Notes: a model not told the origin generated them from the sequence alone. 64,000 bases of DNA from Varroa destructor (GCF_002443255.2 NW_019211457.1:25077377-25141376), one strand, 5' to 3'; shown: positions 12,356-24,398, counted from the first letter of the stretch. Numbers and translations are program-made.

Positions 12356-12372
12356 AAAAAAAAAAAAAAAAA
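12356..12372 (+). repeat. Poly-A tract (17 nt) with A-rich continuation
   Basis: A17 followed by G-interrupted A stretches. Could be a retroposon tail on plus, but the sequence before it is not recognised. Confidence 0.85.
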
Positions 12373-12534
12373 GAAAAAGGAAAGAAATTCGAAGACGCTA
12401 AAACGTTTCTCGAAATATCAAGTGGCCAATTTGGTTTCAAGCACAGCTTGATGCTCGTTTAAAAGAGTATTGTCCTAGCTCGTCTCCCTTTCTAGTTGGT
12501 TCTGAAACAAGCGTCACTGTCCCTATATATATAG

Positions 12535-12553
12535 CGAGAGAGAGAGAGAGAGG
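12535..12553 (+). repeat. (GA)n microsatellite
   Basis: About nine GA units preceded directly by TATATATATA. Confidence 0.85.
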
Positions 12554-12969
12554 GAGAAAGGGAACAATGAATAAAAAATAGATTTCACAAAAGATTACTT
12601 CTCGAACTGTGAAACTTGAGTACACCTCTCATTGATTTGCATAGTCCCCGACCACCCTGGGTATTATACGATCTGCATTCTATAATTTTTATTATAGACT
12701 CTACCGATGAAATCCATGCCTTTTATGCCCTTTATCACTATTTTAGATGCAATTCACATAAACTCTATATACAAAAAACGGTTTGAATGATCAAAACAGT
12801 TTTTACTTACGTATATTTTACACTAGAGTTGTATAGGAACCTACATTAAATATGTATTACTTTCTCCTATTGCAGATATGTTCAAAGCTATGATGAAAGC
12901 TATCGATTCACAAAATTCAATAGAAATTTAATGTGATGTTGTAGTGCACCATTGCTCAACCGTGGCTTT

Positions 12970-13480
12970 TAAACCACCTATCGTCCTCAATTCTCTGGCG
13001 TAGACTATCTTTGGGATATTCCACCAAAAACAACAAGCCCATTGGCCTCTGGTCCGGAAAATGGGCAGGGTATTCTACGAAAACTGTTTGTCCAATTCAT
13101 CTGTTCGGACGACTCTTATCAAGATGTGCTTTTACATTGCGGAAAAGAAAATTCGCCATTCTGCGCGTGTGGTAAAATGGATTTCAAGTGATTTGCTGTC
13201 AAAAATAATAGTTCTATTAATTCTGTGCTTGAAACTCCTGTACATTTCACATGGTACCCCCGGGTAATATCTAGACCCACAACTGCCCACCAGGTGCAAT
13301 CATGTTGTTTAATCGTGCCATTTGAATGTCGACTGTCCATCGTATTCACACGTTTTCAGGGACAAATCGGCCTCGATCATCCTCGATAGCAGGTGTAATA
13401 ATTTAAATGTGACCGTTTCAAGGTACGATGGATACTCGATTTGCTGCTATCAAGCTTGATTACCAGTTTGACGATTTTCA
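12970..13480 (-). pseudogene. Decayed mariner-like (IS630-Tc1-mariner) transposase
   Basis: Read on the minus strand, blocks of a DDE transposase appear in the right order but in shifting frames. At 13475-13407 the helix-turn-helix segment ends SKSSIHRTLKR, as in family members with SKSSVHRxLKR. At 13322-13284 it reads NGTIKQHDCTWWA, matching the NGTVNRHNCHYWA block, with the preceding Asp retained. Around 13150 it reads QNGEF, where family enzymes have QQDGAP, and then NVKAHLDKSRPN. At 13069-13038 it reads PAHFPDQRPMG, where PARSPDLTPMDFFLWG is usual, then YPKDSLRQRIEDDR at about 13020-12979. Several stops and frameshifts interrupt it. The second catalytic Asp is Asn and the third catalytic position is Gly, so the copy is dead. 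I could not find its terminal inverted repeats. The N-terminal part should lie up to about 13.75 kb. Confidence 0.8.
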
Positions 13481-13879
13481 GATGTCCTATTATAACTTTC
13501 GAAATTCGTTAATGTTTCTGGTCTTCAAGAACGTCACCTAGGAACAACCCAAGCACTTTCGTTCGTCCCAAACTTACTTCTTACCCTGTGCAAGTTGCAT
13601 AGATCGATTTGCCCGAACCTCCCTTTTTTATACATTCAGTAGCATAGCGGGGACCGCGTAATCGGGGTGTCTGATACATAACTCTGTGAGTGCGTTGCTA
13701 TGGTAAAAATCATGACCAGTGAATACATAAGTGGATATATATGTATGTATATATTGTACCCGGTAACTAAAACACTTTGAACAGTACTTGGCACTCGTGG
13801 TATCAACATTATATTCGATATGTACTGAAGCATCGGAATAATAACAATTGACAGACTCTGCTGTTGCATTCGGACGTTA

Positions 13880-15250
13880 GCTCATCAGTCTATAAGAACA
13901 CTACGTTCGCCATATACGCCAAGAGCAAAGCAATTCTTATTTACGTAAGGGGGTTGTATAATGCCCAGGAAGTGGGACAATTATTGGGTTGAACCAGGAA
14001 GTTTTTAGCCAAGCACTGGCATTTCAGTTACCTCTATATAGTTATAGCCGTATGTAGTCTTTTCGCTCGACAAATGCTGCTTGCTTAGCATAGTTGCGAA
14101 CGAAAATATTATCAATCAGTGGTTGATTAAGTAAGTAAGTTTAAATTAAGTTGATCTCGTTACCGGTAAGACATCAGTATACGTTTGTGGCCCGCTGGTG
14201 ACTCATGAATTATCCATCTTCTTAACAGATTGATAATTCATAAGTACAAGCTATAAATGTATCTATATATCGAGGCAAGCAAAAGCGAAACGCTAGCTAG
14301 TCGAAAATCAGCTTGATGTATTTAGCGTTTTATAGTCGGGGGTACATTAAATACGTCTGACTCACGGTTCCTGCTAGCAGATGAAGAAACGATGCGTAGA
14401 GCGCATGATCATCGTCCAAAGGACGACAGTGCTTAGATGATCCAACTATTGTTATAACTAAGCGCTGCGTTAACTGAGCGCTGCAGGGCATAGGCTTAAA
14501 TCAATGGCATGAATAGACCAAACCGGCTGAGCTCGGCCCGCTATTATTTAAAATCGATGAATATCAAATGTTTTTTAGATTCAAGAGCTTAATCTCGTAG
14601 GGAGTCGTACGCTATGTACTCAGATTACAGCTCCATCTGTGATCGAAGTACGTTTCGACCAATCTGTACTAGAATTCACTTAATAATAATAAGGGAATTG
14701 ATGATAATTAATGAACTACTATTGTTATTTTTTGTGACGTAGTATCTTTACTAAGCCGCACGCAGCGCCATCGTAACGTCACCTATCCATGAGGTATTAT
14801 ACAGTGAATTATTTTTTGGAATCAAACACGACGTCAGGATAACGTGTTTGCCCCTTCTCGCGCAACACATAATGATCTTGGCTCCAAATCGAACGCAAAC
14901 ATAATTCGTTCTATGCCGTCTGAAGCAATGCTGAACTCGTAAACATTTATTTGTCATCAAACAGAGTAAATTTCCGCATCATCGACTCCCTATGCCCACT
15001 CTATCAGTGAACGCAGGCGTTTTGTTTTGATGCGGTGAATACAACAAGGACAGATTATCCTTTGTGTTGTCGCGAGGGACCTAACAATGAGTAGCTACCA
15101 GCTCAGATCAATCAATTTTTGTGGATTTGTTTTCCACTATCGAAACCATACGATCTGCCGAAACAGTACCGTATTATCTATTTTACAGCTGAAATAGCGT
15201 GACGATAAAAATGCACCACTATGTCGGTCCGCGTGTTCATTGTTATTTGT
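13880..15250. other. Unique AT-rich DNA, no gene recognised
   Basis: Only short frames and small local foldbacks (for example TCGTCC/GGACGA near 14415). I see nothing that supports a gene. Confidence 0.5.
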
Positions 15251-15253
15251 GAG

Positions 15254-15271
15254 AAAAAAAAAAAAAAAAAA
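15254..15271 (+). repeat. Poly-A tract (18 nt)
   Basis: Uninterrupted A run. A T19 run lies 230 bp downstream (15504). Confidence 0.9.
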
Positions 15272-15503
15272 GAAAGGCGAACTAATTAACAGCAACACGA
15301 ACGACCGAGCACTAACGTCCATCATACTAATTGCGGATAGGCAAGATTCAATTGTGGTGGAAGACACCTGGGGACATTAAAAGTCTCCATACTTAACGTG
15401 AAGCTTATTTAATACATTACGTATTCTATCGAATCAGGTTCAGCGTACGATATCAGCTTTGTTAGAGAGACTAAGCAATGTGCTACTGTTAGTTGAAAAA
15501 TTG

Positions 15504-15522
15504 TTTTTTTTTTTTTTTTTTT
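15504..15522 (+). repeat. Poly-T tract (19 nt)
   Basis: Uninterrupted T run. With the A18 run at 15254 it brackets about 230 bp of sequence in A-then-T order. I recognise nothing in the intervening DNA. Confidence 0.9.
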
Positions 15523-16229
15523 GAATCGATAATTTTCTAAACAATACCCAACAGCCAATGTATGCTCATTATTAAACCTTTCAGGTGAGCTGGCACGCGA
15601 AGAAATAAAAGGTGCCTTGTAGATCACAGGCGAACGAAAGCTCACCAGCTAACCCTAGACAATGGGGCGAGCAGCACCAATTAGAGCGCGTCTGGTCAAC
15701 GAATATATATAATCGACCCATAATCGTCGTATCATATTCGTTTAGTGGGGTCTGGCAAAAGATCTTATACAGGACAACTAGCGTTAACGACAACTCCCCC
15801 TCATAACTGTCTTAGCTGCGAAACCTGTGCTCGATAAGGAATAACGATACTAGTACTCAATAGAAATGACAGAATCGATAGCAATCGTAAGCTAACATCG
15901 CACATTTTACGCGTAACAATCTTCTACAACTCGACGAGTCGGACGGACAGATCGGCCTTACGGGCTTGGCTGGGTTGATTTGGGTCTGCTATCAGACTCA
16001 TTTAATGGACCAACTCATCGCAGGCTGCAGAAATATAAATGCCGCACTCGCCACAGCCAACTACCTCGTAAGGAATAATTTCCTATAGCTGTTTTTCGTA
16101 CTACCGATACCATTGTGCTATTGTGACTATGGCTTGAATTGGGCCAGCGATACCTTCTGTTACTTTGCTTCGTTGGATGATGACGCTGCTTGGCTATTGA
16201 TTGCACAATATCGACCTTTGATATTGTGC

Positions 16230-16950
16230 GGTTAATCCTTCTGTTGTTCGGCGGTATCGTGAACGGCGGCGCCGGCGGCGTCTGCCCGCTGCCGTCGCCA
16301 GGTTGCCTTTAAGTTCCCCTGCCTTCTCTCCCTCCCCATGTCCTCTCTCCCCCTCTCGGCCGCCTAGTCCCGATGAATGATCGGTCCTTCTCGTAATATT
16401 AAATAGGTGGCTAGAGACTTGCTTCTGCTGTCGTACGAGCTTGCCATCTCCGGTCGTCGCCATTTCGCACGACTAGCCTTCATAGGTTTGCGTGCATCGG
16501 AGCTTTTGATACTTTAGACAATATCTCAATAACGCAGGCGCTTCGCTATGTTTTAGAAATCTAGCTCTCCGGAGCTTTACTGGGTTCTATCCATAGTTAC
16601 ATTTACGGCGATCGTAGATAGCTACCGTTGCCGGCGCCACCATCACCACCATCTGGAGAAAACACAACGGCAGCAGATGAGCGAATGGAGCGCCGCAATA
16701 CGCCGCTGCCGCTAAATGTAGAAAAACTGTTTTACTGGTATTATCCGCCTGCTAGAGGCTTCCCGCCTGCCCGCCCTTGGCTTCCGATGGGGCGGGGCCA
16801 AACAGTCAGCTAAAACGGCGCAATCAGCTATATATATACATATGCATATATACAACAGTCGTTAGAGCTATGATGGCAGCGGCAACGTCAGAGCGTGCGG
16901 GAAAGAGGTCGGTCCAACGCCGACGCGCTGCTCGTATCGATGACGGTGGG
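16230..16950. promoter_or_regulatory. CpG-rich block with pyrimidine tract, candidate promoter region
   Basis: GC-rich, CpG-rich sequence includes GGCGGCGCCGGCGGCG near 16263. From about 16310 to 16362 the plus strand is almost all pyrimidine. Long homopyrimidine tracts can form triplex DNA and are common in promoters and introns. No start codon or exon structure can be assigned. Open frames on both strands here are of a length explained by the low stop frequency. Confidence 0.35.
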
Positions 16951-17122
16951 TGCGGATGGCTAAAGTTTCCAGCCATTACAGGAAACATACAGACATAGCT
17001 CTCAACTGACTTGGTAACCGTCAAGAAGGAAAAAAGCTAACTATAGGAAGCCCCTCGTAGACTCAGCCGAAGGGTATGCTGGCGTGCACACGTTTGTTGT
17101 TGCGCCATGACGTATCAGACCG

Positions 17123-17136
17123 GTGGCCATGGTAAT
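17123..17136. promoter_or_regulatory. X-box-like motif 3 (RFX type)
   Basis: GTGGCCATGGTAAT has two mismatches to GTTNCCATGGNAAC. A CRE-like TGACGTAT lies about 10 bp upstream (17107-17115). Confidence 0.3.
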
Positions 17137-18428
17137 CGACTACAAGTAGAAGTAGTTTGAAAAAGCAAAAAAAAAAACGTTCGGAGAGTGCTACTAAAGC
17201 GAGTAAATCTGATCAAAGACCTCTTATTGACGACGTGGCAATGTATCGGCAAAGACTGATCTAACGGAGTATCAAATGTTTTTGCAGCAAGTGAAAATAG
17301 CCAATAATCGTAATCAAGGTTCGCTAATTAGATAAAACAGATATGTGCAGTTGTTAAGTCCATAAAACTCTGACCTTTACAGTGTACCAATATACACAGA
17401 TACTTGTTTACACTTTTAATTGAAGCGTACGTCAACTTCACTATGCGGTTACTGCTGTACTGAAAGCTGGACAACAAAATGATACAATGCCAGATAATTA
17501 GACAAACCTTTGAACTTAGTTTTGATAGACACGTGCTCGCCGAAATCGCCCTTTACCACTAACAAATTTAGACCATCCATGCTCACTCTCGCTTTTAAAG
17601 CGCTGGCCGTTCTTCTGATACCAGTTCAATCAGTTATCACGATTTTACGACACTGACTCAATTACAATCAACAATCTATACGAACAGTAATTTTGCGCTT
17701 ATTTTCGATCAGTTCATATTAGAACAAAGCTTCACCATCACACTACATGTATGTCCATTTTCCTTGAGCATCTCGTTTCTTTTACGTTGATCCCCCGACT
17801 CAAACAACTGCTATATATTGAAAATACCTAATCCTGCCTTTCCGATCGATACACCCCACTCCCCACAGCTTCGACAAAACTCCGTTTGCGTTGGTTCAGT
17901 CCGCCTTCCTCAGTTATCCCCCAGTCTTTGTGCCATTGTTGTCAGTATCCTGCCGGATAGTATATTGAATAGGCACGGAGACGTGCATGTTGTGGATATA
18001 CCAAGAGGGAGACAAATTAACGCACACGCAGGTAACTGAGCCGAGATATTGACAGAAAGGAAGGAAGGAAGTTCAACCGTATGCTCCTCGCGTATGGCTT
18101 CTTGACGCCATGCCCGGACATTACCCGAAAGTCGCCTACTGCCAGCCATCATTTAACCGAGCGTACAGGGACGCCGGTGTCCCGATACACCGTCGCGCCA
18201 GTATAGCGTCTGCGTAGAAGGTTCGTCGTGAGTCTCTCCTTAGACGTCTATTGCGATTTGCCTGTGTTTCCGTCGTTTCTGTAGGCTGGAGCGAATGCGG
18301 CGCCATAGAACATCGCTACGACCGACTACCGATGACGACACGGACAGCGACGAACGAGACGCCGACGGATCGACAGCGGCATCAATGACTGGCGCCGGCA
18401 CCCGCGACGAAACGACTACAATTCTAAA

Positions 18429-18482
18429 GTAGTAGCAGTAGCAGCAGCAGCAGCAGCAGCAGCAGCACCACCAGAAGCAGCA
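18429..18482 (+). repeat. (CAG)n repeat with flanking CAC/CAG triplets
   Basis: AGTAGCAGTAGC leads into about ten CAG units, then CACCACCAGAAGCAGCAG. The Gln frame is closed by TAG just upstream and TGA just downstream, so no polyglutamine protein is supported in the plus direction. Confidence 0.9.
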
Positions 18483-18962
18483 GTGAGTTAGATGGAGTCT
18501 TCGTGTTACGCGAGGGGATAGCGAAGTTGGCGCCTGCGACCGACTAGTCACGGTGAAACAGTTAATTAAACAACTATAGCTAAGGTAACTGAGTGTCAGA
18601 CGAAGGCGAGCGCGAAGCCGCTTCCCTTAACGCTACTCGTTTACAGCTTAGCCCGCGTAAGATTTGAACGTATCATATACATCTATAGAAAGCTAGCTGG
18701 TCGACTAAATAAGTTGAGAAAAGGCTCACAGTAATCATCGAAGATTGAACTGCTTAGAGCTCGGTTGGCCGTCGGCGAACTTAGCAACGGGAGTAGCATC
18801 AACGGCCACTGTATCTGGGAGAAACCGTTTTGCATTCGCCCTCCCGTTTTAATCGCCGGTATAAATCGTCTGCTTCTGGTGAAAGTCGCCTGTGGCTCGC
18901 GGAAAGAGATCTTGGCAAGATTTGCTGATATGGAGATTGTTCACAATATCAACAGCCGCTAA

Positions 18963-19172
18963 CGGACTGAATCGTATCGTGACGAAGTGAAGCAGAACGA
19001 GGAGCTGAGGAAACAGACAGAAGCATACATAAGGCCGTCGCCCAAGCAGGAAAATTGTAACACGTCATCATCATCACCGTCGTCACCAACAACAACGCCC
19101 ACAAGGAAAATTATTAACAAGCGACCGCCGATAAAATGCTGCGATGCAGCTTCTCAATGCAGCCTACTGTAA
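18963..19172 (+). CDS. Uncharacterised open frame, polar Ser/Pro/Thr-rich
   Basis: Open for 69 codons up to TAA. The first third is charged and helix-prone (EVKQNEELRKQTEAYIRP). The middle is a Ser/Pro/Thr run (SSSSPSSPTTTPT) and the end is Cys-containing. In the same frame, a 65-codon frame (18765-18959) sits directly upstream, separated by one TAA at 18960. Codon choice looks protein-like, but there is no good ATG and the TCA/CCA/ACA triplets could be simple-sequence drift. It could be the terminal exon of a plus-strand gene or a fortuitous frame in GC-rich DNA. I do not recognise a family. Confidence 0.18.
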   Translation, partial: RTESYRDEVKQNEELRKQTEAYIRPSPKQENCNTSSSSPSSPTTTPTRKIINKRPPIKCCDAASQCSLL

Positions 19173-19179
19173 ATCTTGT

Positions 19180-20980
19180 GTTGAGGCAAGTGTTCTGGTA
19201 AGCACGTGATAAGACCCAGGTTTCTCAAAGGGGATGAAGCGCTCAATAGAAACTGGTCCTGTTGAATGAACCAGGGCTGCTTGTTATCGGTCGCTTGTGA
19301 GCTACAGTAACTACGGGATTCATTAAAGCATGCAATAGACATTTTCGGAGCATACACATTGAGACGTTGTACTGCTAAGAACTCATTCATCTCTGACGTC
19401 TTTGCGGATTGTGCAAATAAAAAGAATGCATGTCGAAGCTTGCTCCCACTTCTTGTAATTGTATTTGCACACGTAATGCTAAGAAATTGGCGCCACTCTG
19501 CATTTACCTAGCTCAAATAGGTACAGGTACGCGTTCGCTCTAAACGGACTCCGTTCGTAGATAGCGTACGGATTACATCTGTTGACTTTATGTTCCTGCA
19601 ACACTGGACGCCTTTTTTTCAGATGTCTTTCGCATTTTGAGCAAATGGCTTGACGACTATTCACAACAGATTTCCGCCTCACAGATGATGGGAACGTGAT
19701 ACGTGACCGTTCTATGAAATTTCCAGCTTCCCGGTACAATCACTTTCATAATGAATCATTCGAAAACGAACCAACTGGTCGGGTCTCAGACCACGCGCAA
19801 ACCTACCAAGCTGCATCATCGGTTGCTTCTAGGTGGGCGGACTCGACTATGCCGCACCTACCCGGGCGATGGACGTGAGAAAAACCTCATAACAACTATC
19901 TAGCTTAATACATTTCGATTATAAATTTTATTGTGTAAACGTTTGTATCGCTCTTGGTACGGCGCGCTCGTTTGTTACTTGTCGATAATGCCGAATTACC
20001 AATAACCAGCCACCGCTGTTATCCAGTATTGACAAATACCACTAACCCCGCCAACATTGCAAATAGTAAATCTACTACAGCCTTAGCAGTAATTCCCCAT
20101 AGGGGTTTTTGCAGTTCCCACAAACGGCACAAGTATCAATAATAAAATTGACACGCGTATAGATGGATCAAATGAGTAAACTTAGCTTATCTAGCTAACA
20201 AATCAGTTAAGGAGCCGAGAAGCCTACCCACTTTGATCAAGGCATATACTAACTGATCACTTATTATTCGACGTGGGAACCGCCTTTTGTATTTGCCCCC
20301 AGAGGCATAACTCCTGCTCCAAATTGACCATCCCTAAAAGTGTGCTTAACTATTTTGTACAAAAACACCTCGTCGAATCATTAAAACCTGCTTAACCGAA
20401 ATGCGTTACTCGGCTTACTTCTTACAACGCAGTGCAGCTCTATACAAACTCTGTATATTTTGACGGATAGATCTGTTCTCTGAGTTTCGAAGTAGTGACA
20501 GTTACAAAAAGGCGGGCGTTTCTTTTGTCCCTCATTAGTTCGCCTGCACTAAATATTCAAAATAATTACTCTTAACTAGATTACTCTTACAACAATAATT
20601 ACTCGTAACACATATAGTATATGTGAGTAAAATGAGAAAATTTCGTCTGTTAGGGAGAAATATTTGTTCATTTTGATAGCTATTGATTGTTGCATGACTA
20701 AAATGTTACATCGTTTGAACTGGACGGTCGACCCAGTTCGTCTACGCATTAACCCACATCCATCGTATGCTCCTCCATAGCAAGACAGTAGCCATATGTG
20801 GGTCGACTGGGTAGAAGCCAAGTGTTTGAACAAGTGGCATAGAGCAGCGTTAACAATAATGGGGGTACGCACCATTCCATTTGCATTTGCATTTGGCGCC
20901 GTTGTCTAAGGACAGCCAACTATTGTTCGACCTTAGCTATGGCACCTACGCACTGATGGCTTGTTCCCTCTCCGTTATCA
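19180..20980. other. Unique DNA, no gene recognised
   Basis: Only short frames. A small CATTTG triple repeat is at 20878-20895. Two inverted 8-9 bp matches (GTCGACCCA and ACCCACAT types) occur between 20727 and 20810 but do not make a clean stem. Confidence 0.45.
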
Positions 20981-20989
20981 TGTACGGCC

Positions 20990-21060
20990 AACAGGCTAAG
21001 CCGATTCGCAGGTAGGCCAAACCTGCGCCTGCCAGGATGAGCCTGCCACCCGGCGGTGCT
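20990..21060 (+). repeat. GC-rich interspersed repeat, copy A
   Basis: This copy aligns with the reverse complement of about 38584-38660. Shared blocks in the same order are AGCC, ATTC, AGGTAG, GCC, AAAC, GCCTG, CAGGA, CCTGCCA and GCGGTG, separated by small indels. The unit is itself rich in CCTG/CAGG palindromes and so could fold. The family is unknown. Confidence 0.5.
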
Positions 21061-22010
21061 GTCCCTGCGAGAGCAACAAGTGGTCGATCGGTAGCTCTGC
21101 TCAGTGGCTGCGCAGGCGTAGAGGCCTGATGGCGTACATTAGCCTTGATCCTGCGAGTAGCGACGTCAGAAAGTAAGGTACACAGTAGAATATAGTAGTC
21201 GTGGACGGATGCTTGACACCGAAAGGTGACACGAAAATTTCGTGTACCTTACCAGATCATTACAACCGAAGCGAAAAGCAAACACGTTCTAGACCAAAGC
21301 ATAATACTACGTTGTATCGTTGAGTCCAGCCATCGAGTTGAACTTATGCTATCAGACCTGGCTGTCTTTCTACACAGGTCGACGCATGGTTACTCAAGCT
21401 GAAATTACCACAAATTTCAGGCAGGGGCATGGGAGTTTGTTCATGGAGAACAATCTAACAAGCCTTGTTTTCTGCCCGTTCGACGTGTAGGTATTGTAAA
21501 AAACAGTACGTGTTCATGCTGACGCTAAGATATTATTGTGTAAAGGAAGTAAGCAACTAAATAATGGACGACCGACTAGCACCTGTAGTATAAAGCGAGC
21601 AAGTGGCAACATAACTAGTACTATCTACATTATTATACACCTACCTCTGACTGGCAAGCCCAACCCTGGGCAGCATGGCTAGATATCCGTCAATCTGACA
21701 CACACTCATAGAATCCGATTTGTTTGGGTTTCGCTATGTTATTTTTAGCTTAGTTATAGCAATGAATAACTGTGAATTTTTGGGTAGACTCAAGCCACTT
21801 CTGAGTGCGGCACACTTTTAAGCTTGACGTTATGCTCGTCACACGTATACACCTCACCGACACTCCTTTCAGTCAATATGAATACACACCTCTGTGTGCT
21901 CGTCCTAAAGGATGGGTGTTTTTTAAATAACCTGCACAACGAAATCCGCTTGTTTTGTGCATGCGCAGAAAAATACACTCACAGGCCACTAACTCTTCTT
22001 CTGTGATCTC

Positions 22011-22013
<3 letters not shown>

Positions 22014-22044
<31 letters not shown>
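22014..22044 (+). repeat. (TA)n microsatellite
   Basis: About fifteen TA units, uninterrupted. Confidence 0.95.
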
Positions 22045-22046
<2 letters not shown>

Positions 22047-22159
22047 ACCCAACAACTTGTTCTTATGTTTTTCCAGTCGTCTACTTCTAGCGTTTTATTT
22101 TCTTAAACCCCACATGGATCAATCAATTAAAGCTGCACGATTTTTCTTGTTCAGTTATC

Positions 22160-22230
22160 ATTAGCGTGGGCCCGACCCAGAGAAAATTTCGATGAGTGTC
22201 CTAACCACCGTGGTCCATCTATCGCTGACA
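22160..22230 (-). mobile_element. tRNA-like / SINE-like remnant 1
   Basis: On the minus strand a box A-like segment TGGACCACGGTGGTTAGGA (22217-22199) is followed 39 bp later by GGGTCGGGCCC (22178-22168), which keeps 9 of 11 positions of the pol III box B GGTTCGANNCC. The order and spacing suit a tRNA-derived promoter, but no intact cloverleaf forms. A degraded tRNA-derived SINE head is the likeliest reading. Confidence 0.35.
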
Positions 22231-24188
22231 AGTGGACAGTGTGTTGTTGTTGTTGCTGCAGGCAAGATGCAACAGGGAACCGCTGATGAGAATTCGTCTG
22301 CCTTCTATTGGTATTATTAGTAATCTAATATAAGGTGTAGGGTCGTTCTGCTTTTATTGTGAAGTGGTGAGCTAATCTACCATTTGTTTTTCTTGGATCA
22401 GTAGCACGAATAGGGGCTATTGTCGTTCGAGTTGTTGATAGCTCTACTGCAGCCTAGGTAATTGAAGAAAACAAGGAGCCAGTTATGGTGCTTTTGCCGT
22501 CGGCGGAAAAACAGATAGGACAAAGCGCCACTAACCAATTTGTGTTTAAGGTGACGGTGGAGTTGTTCGTTTCGGCGGTAGCAGCGGTGGGTTGTTACTG
22601 ATTTGGTGCAATTTTTTCGCCTCTTCCGTTAGCCTTTGACAATGGCCTCTCTTTTTATTTGTCTTGTTACTGTCGCCTGTGATTTGGACGCCTTTGGCTA
22701 CCGCGGCTTCGGTGACGTTGGGCAAATTAGCACCGACACACGGCAACGCCGACTCACGACCAACGTTCCGTCGCAATCACTTTTTTTGCCGTTCGAACTG
22801 TTCTATATTTAATATGATTGTTTATTCTTACTACTGCACCAATCACAACTGTGATCACTCCTTCGGTCTTCAAGCCACGACATTCACAAACACATATCTT
22901 CATTAATCTACGTAGAGATTTTAAGGAATTTATCCAAAGCGTTGCACTTTTTTGTCGTGCTTGATAACAACGACAGTATGTGCGTGCAGACCAAAAACAC
23001 ACAGCTCTCACAAACAAGGCTATCCTGATATAGCCGGATCGAAATCGAGCAGGAGAAGACAGAAATCTTTCGCAGTCCGTTGTCCTCCCGCCAGGAGCCC
23101 CTTGACTGCTGTCACTTGTCTTAGTTCGGGATGACTTTTTTTTTTGTTCAAATTGTTAGATAGCAGATAGCAACTTGTTGCTATTGTAATCGATTCGGTG
23201 GACGCTTCGTTCTAAAAGCGACGTATGTACACGCACATAGAGCCGTAACTTATTTCGAATCTTGAGCAGTGTGGAAAGTTACTGGGCTGTTGTCACATCC
23301 CATCCATTGGTGTGCATCGTATTAAACCAAGAAAAATCGCTGCTTAGCTGGTCAGGCCTCAGCGCCTTGTTCCTGCCGCCACTGCTGCTGTCCTAAGAAT
23401 GTAAACAGATTACTGTCACTTTTGAAGTATTCCACTCGACCACGACGGTTCGTACTATCTTGGTTGGTGGCAATCTAACACGGTTAATGGCACAGAGATC
23501 ACCTCGATTGCCGCTACAGCCGTTAGCGCCGTCGATACAAAGTGGAGCATTCAACACTGAGCACGCTGGACTCCGATTAGGTGTTTTGTACTGCAACAGC
23601 AGCCGTTCAGCTAATAGTACAACTACCACATGATAGAAAAAGTCGCCGGCAACCCTTCGAGCAAAACAGTACGAGACGACAGTGTCAAAGGCACACCCAC
23701 ACCGAGCACGCGACTTCACGACAATACTTCAATAGGGCGATAGTAGGCTGAACATGAGAAAGAACAATAACAATGACAACAACAATAATAATAAATAACA
23801 AGTGCAACCCGTGCACGGCAGCAGGCACCCTCAACACTGGAAATACTCACTGACTTAGGTTCATTGACGTCCCTCGCGCGAGTAAGTAAGTCCTGCTAGG
23901 CTACAACATGCAATCAACAAAGAGAGTGACAGCGACTCATCACTGCTATTCACCAAACACATCGAATAGAACTCTCGGTCTCCTTCATCAACAGCGGGAC
24001 TCGCCACAGTAGATTAACAGCACAACTGACTGATTTAGCGAGCAAGGCTGTCGTCGTATCTTTGATACGACTCTCACAAACGGAATCAGCCGGAAAGCAC
24101 ACTTGCCCACAGGAGACACTAAAGGGCGGCAAACCAACTTGACGACGAAACGTACGTAGAGTAGAGCCCCAACCATAGATTACGATGG

Positions 24189-24201
24189 CACACACACACA
24201 C
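24189..24201 (+). repeat. (CA)n short repeat
   Basis: About six to seven CA units. Confidence 0.8.
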
Positions 24202-24388
24202 AGACGGCCAGACACACAGTGCACGGTGACTACGATCGCTAGCCAGCACTCAGCCAAACAACAGGCAGTCGTCTTCTCCGGCTGAGGGCTGCTGCTCACA
24301 ACTGACTTCATACCGCTTCACAGTGTGTGGCTATGATAACTCACTCGTCGGACGGCCGCTTGGAGCGCTGTGTTCGTTGGTCGGAGCG

Positions 24389-24398
24389 GCGCATGCGC
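24389..24398. promoter_or_regulatory. NRF-1-type palindrome
   Basis: GCGCATGCGC, the exact core of the NRF-1 (Ewg in flies) binding site, lies within the densest CpG part of the window. TTTTTAAA and GCGCGCGCG lie 30-60 bp downstream. Confidence 0.5.

Larger units (their letters stand above)
17990..19180. promoter_or_regulatory. CpG-rich block with CAG repeat, candidate 5' exon region
   Basis: The third strong rise in CpG. It contains GGAA repeats (18057-18070), a CAG repeat and two plausible plus-strand splice donors: CAG then GTAACT at 18031/18032, and GCA then GTGAGT at 18483/18484, immediately after the CAG repeat. Taken together this would fit one or more untranslated 5' exons on the plus strand. 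That is inference from composition and short motifs only. Confidence 0.35.

Noticed and set aside
18240..18551. Minus-strand frame with a poly-Cys run
   Set aside because: The run is the complement of the CAG repeat. The frame has no independent support.
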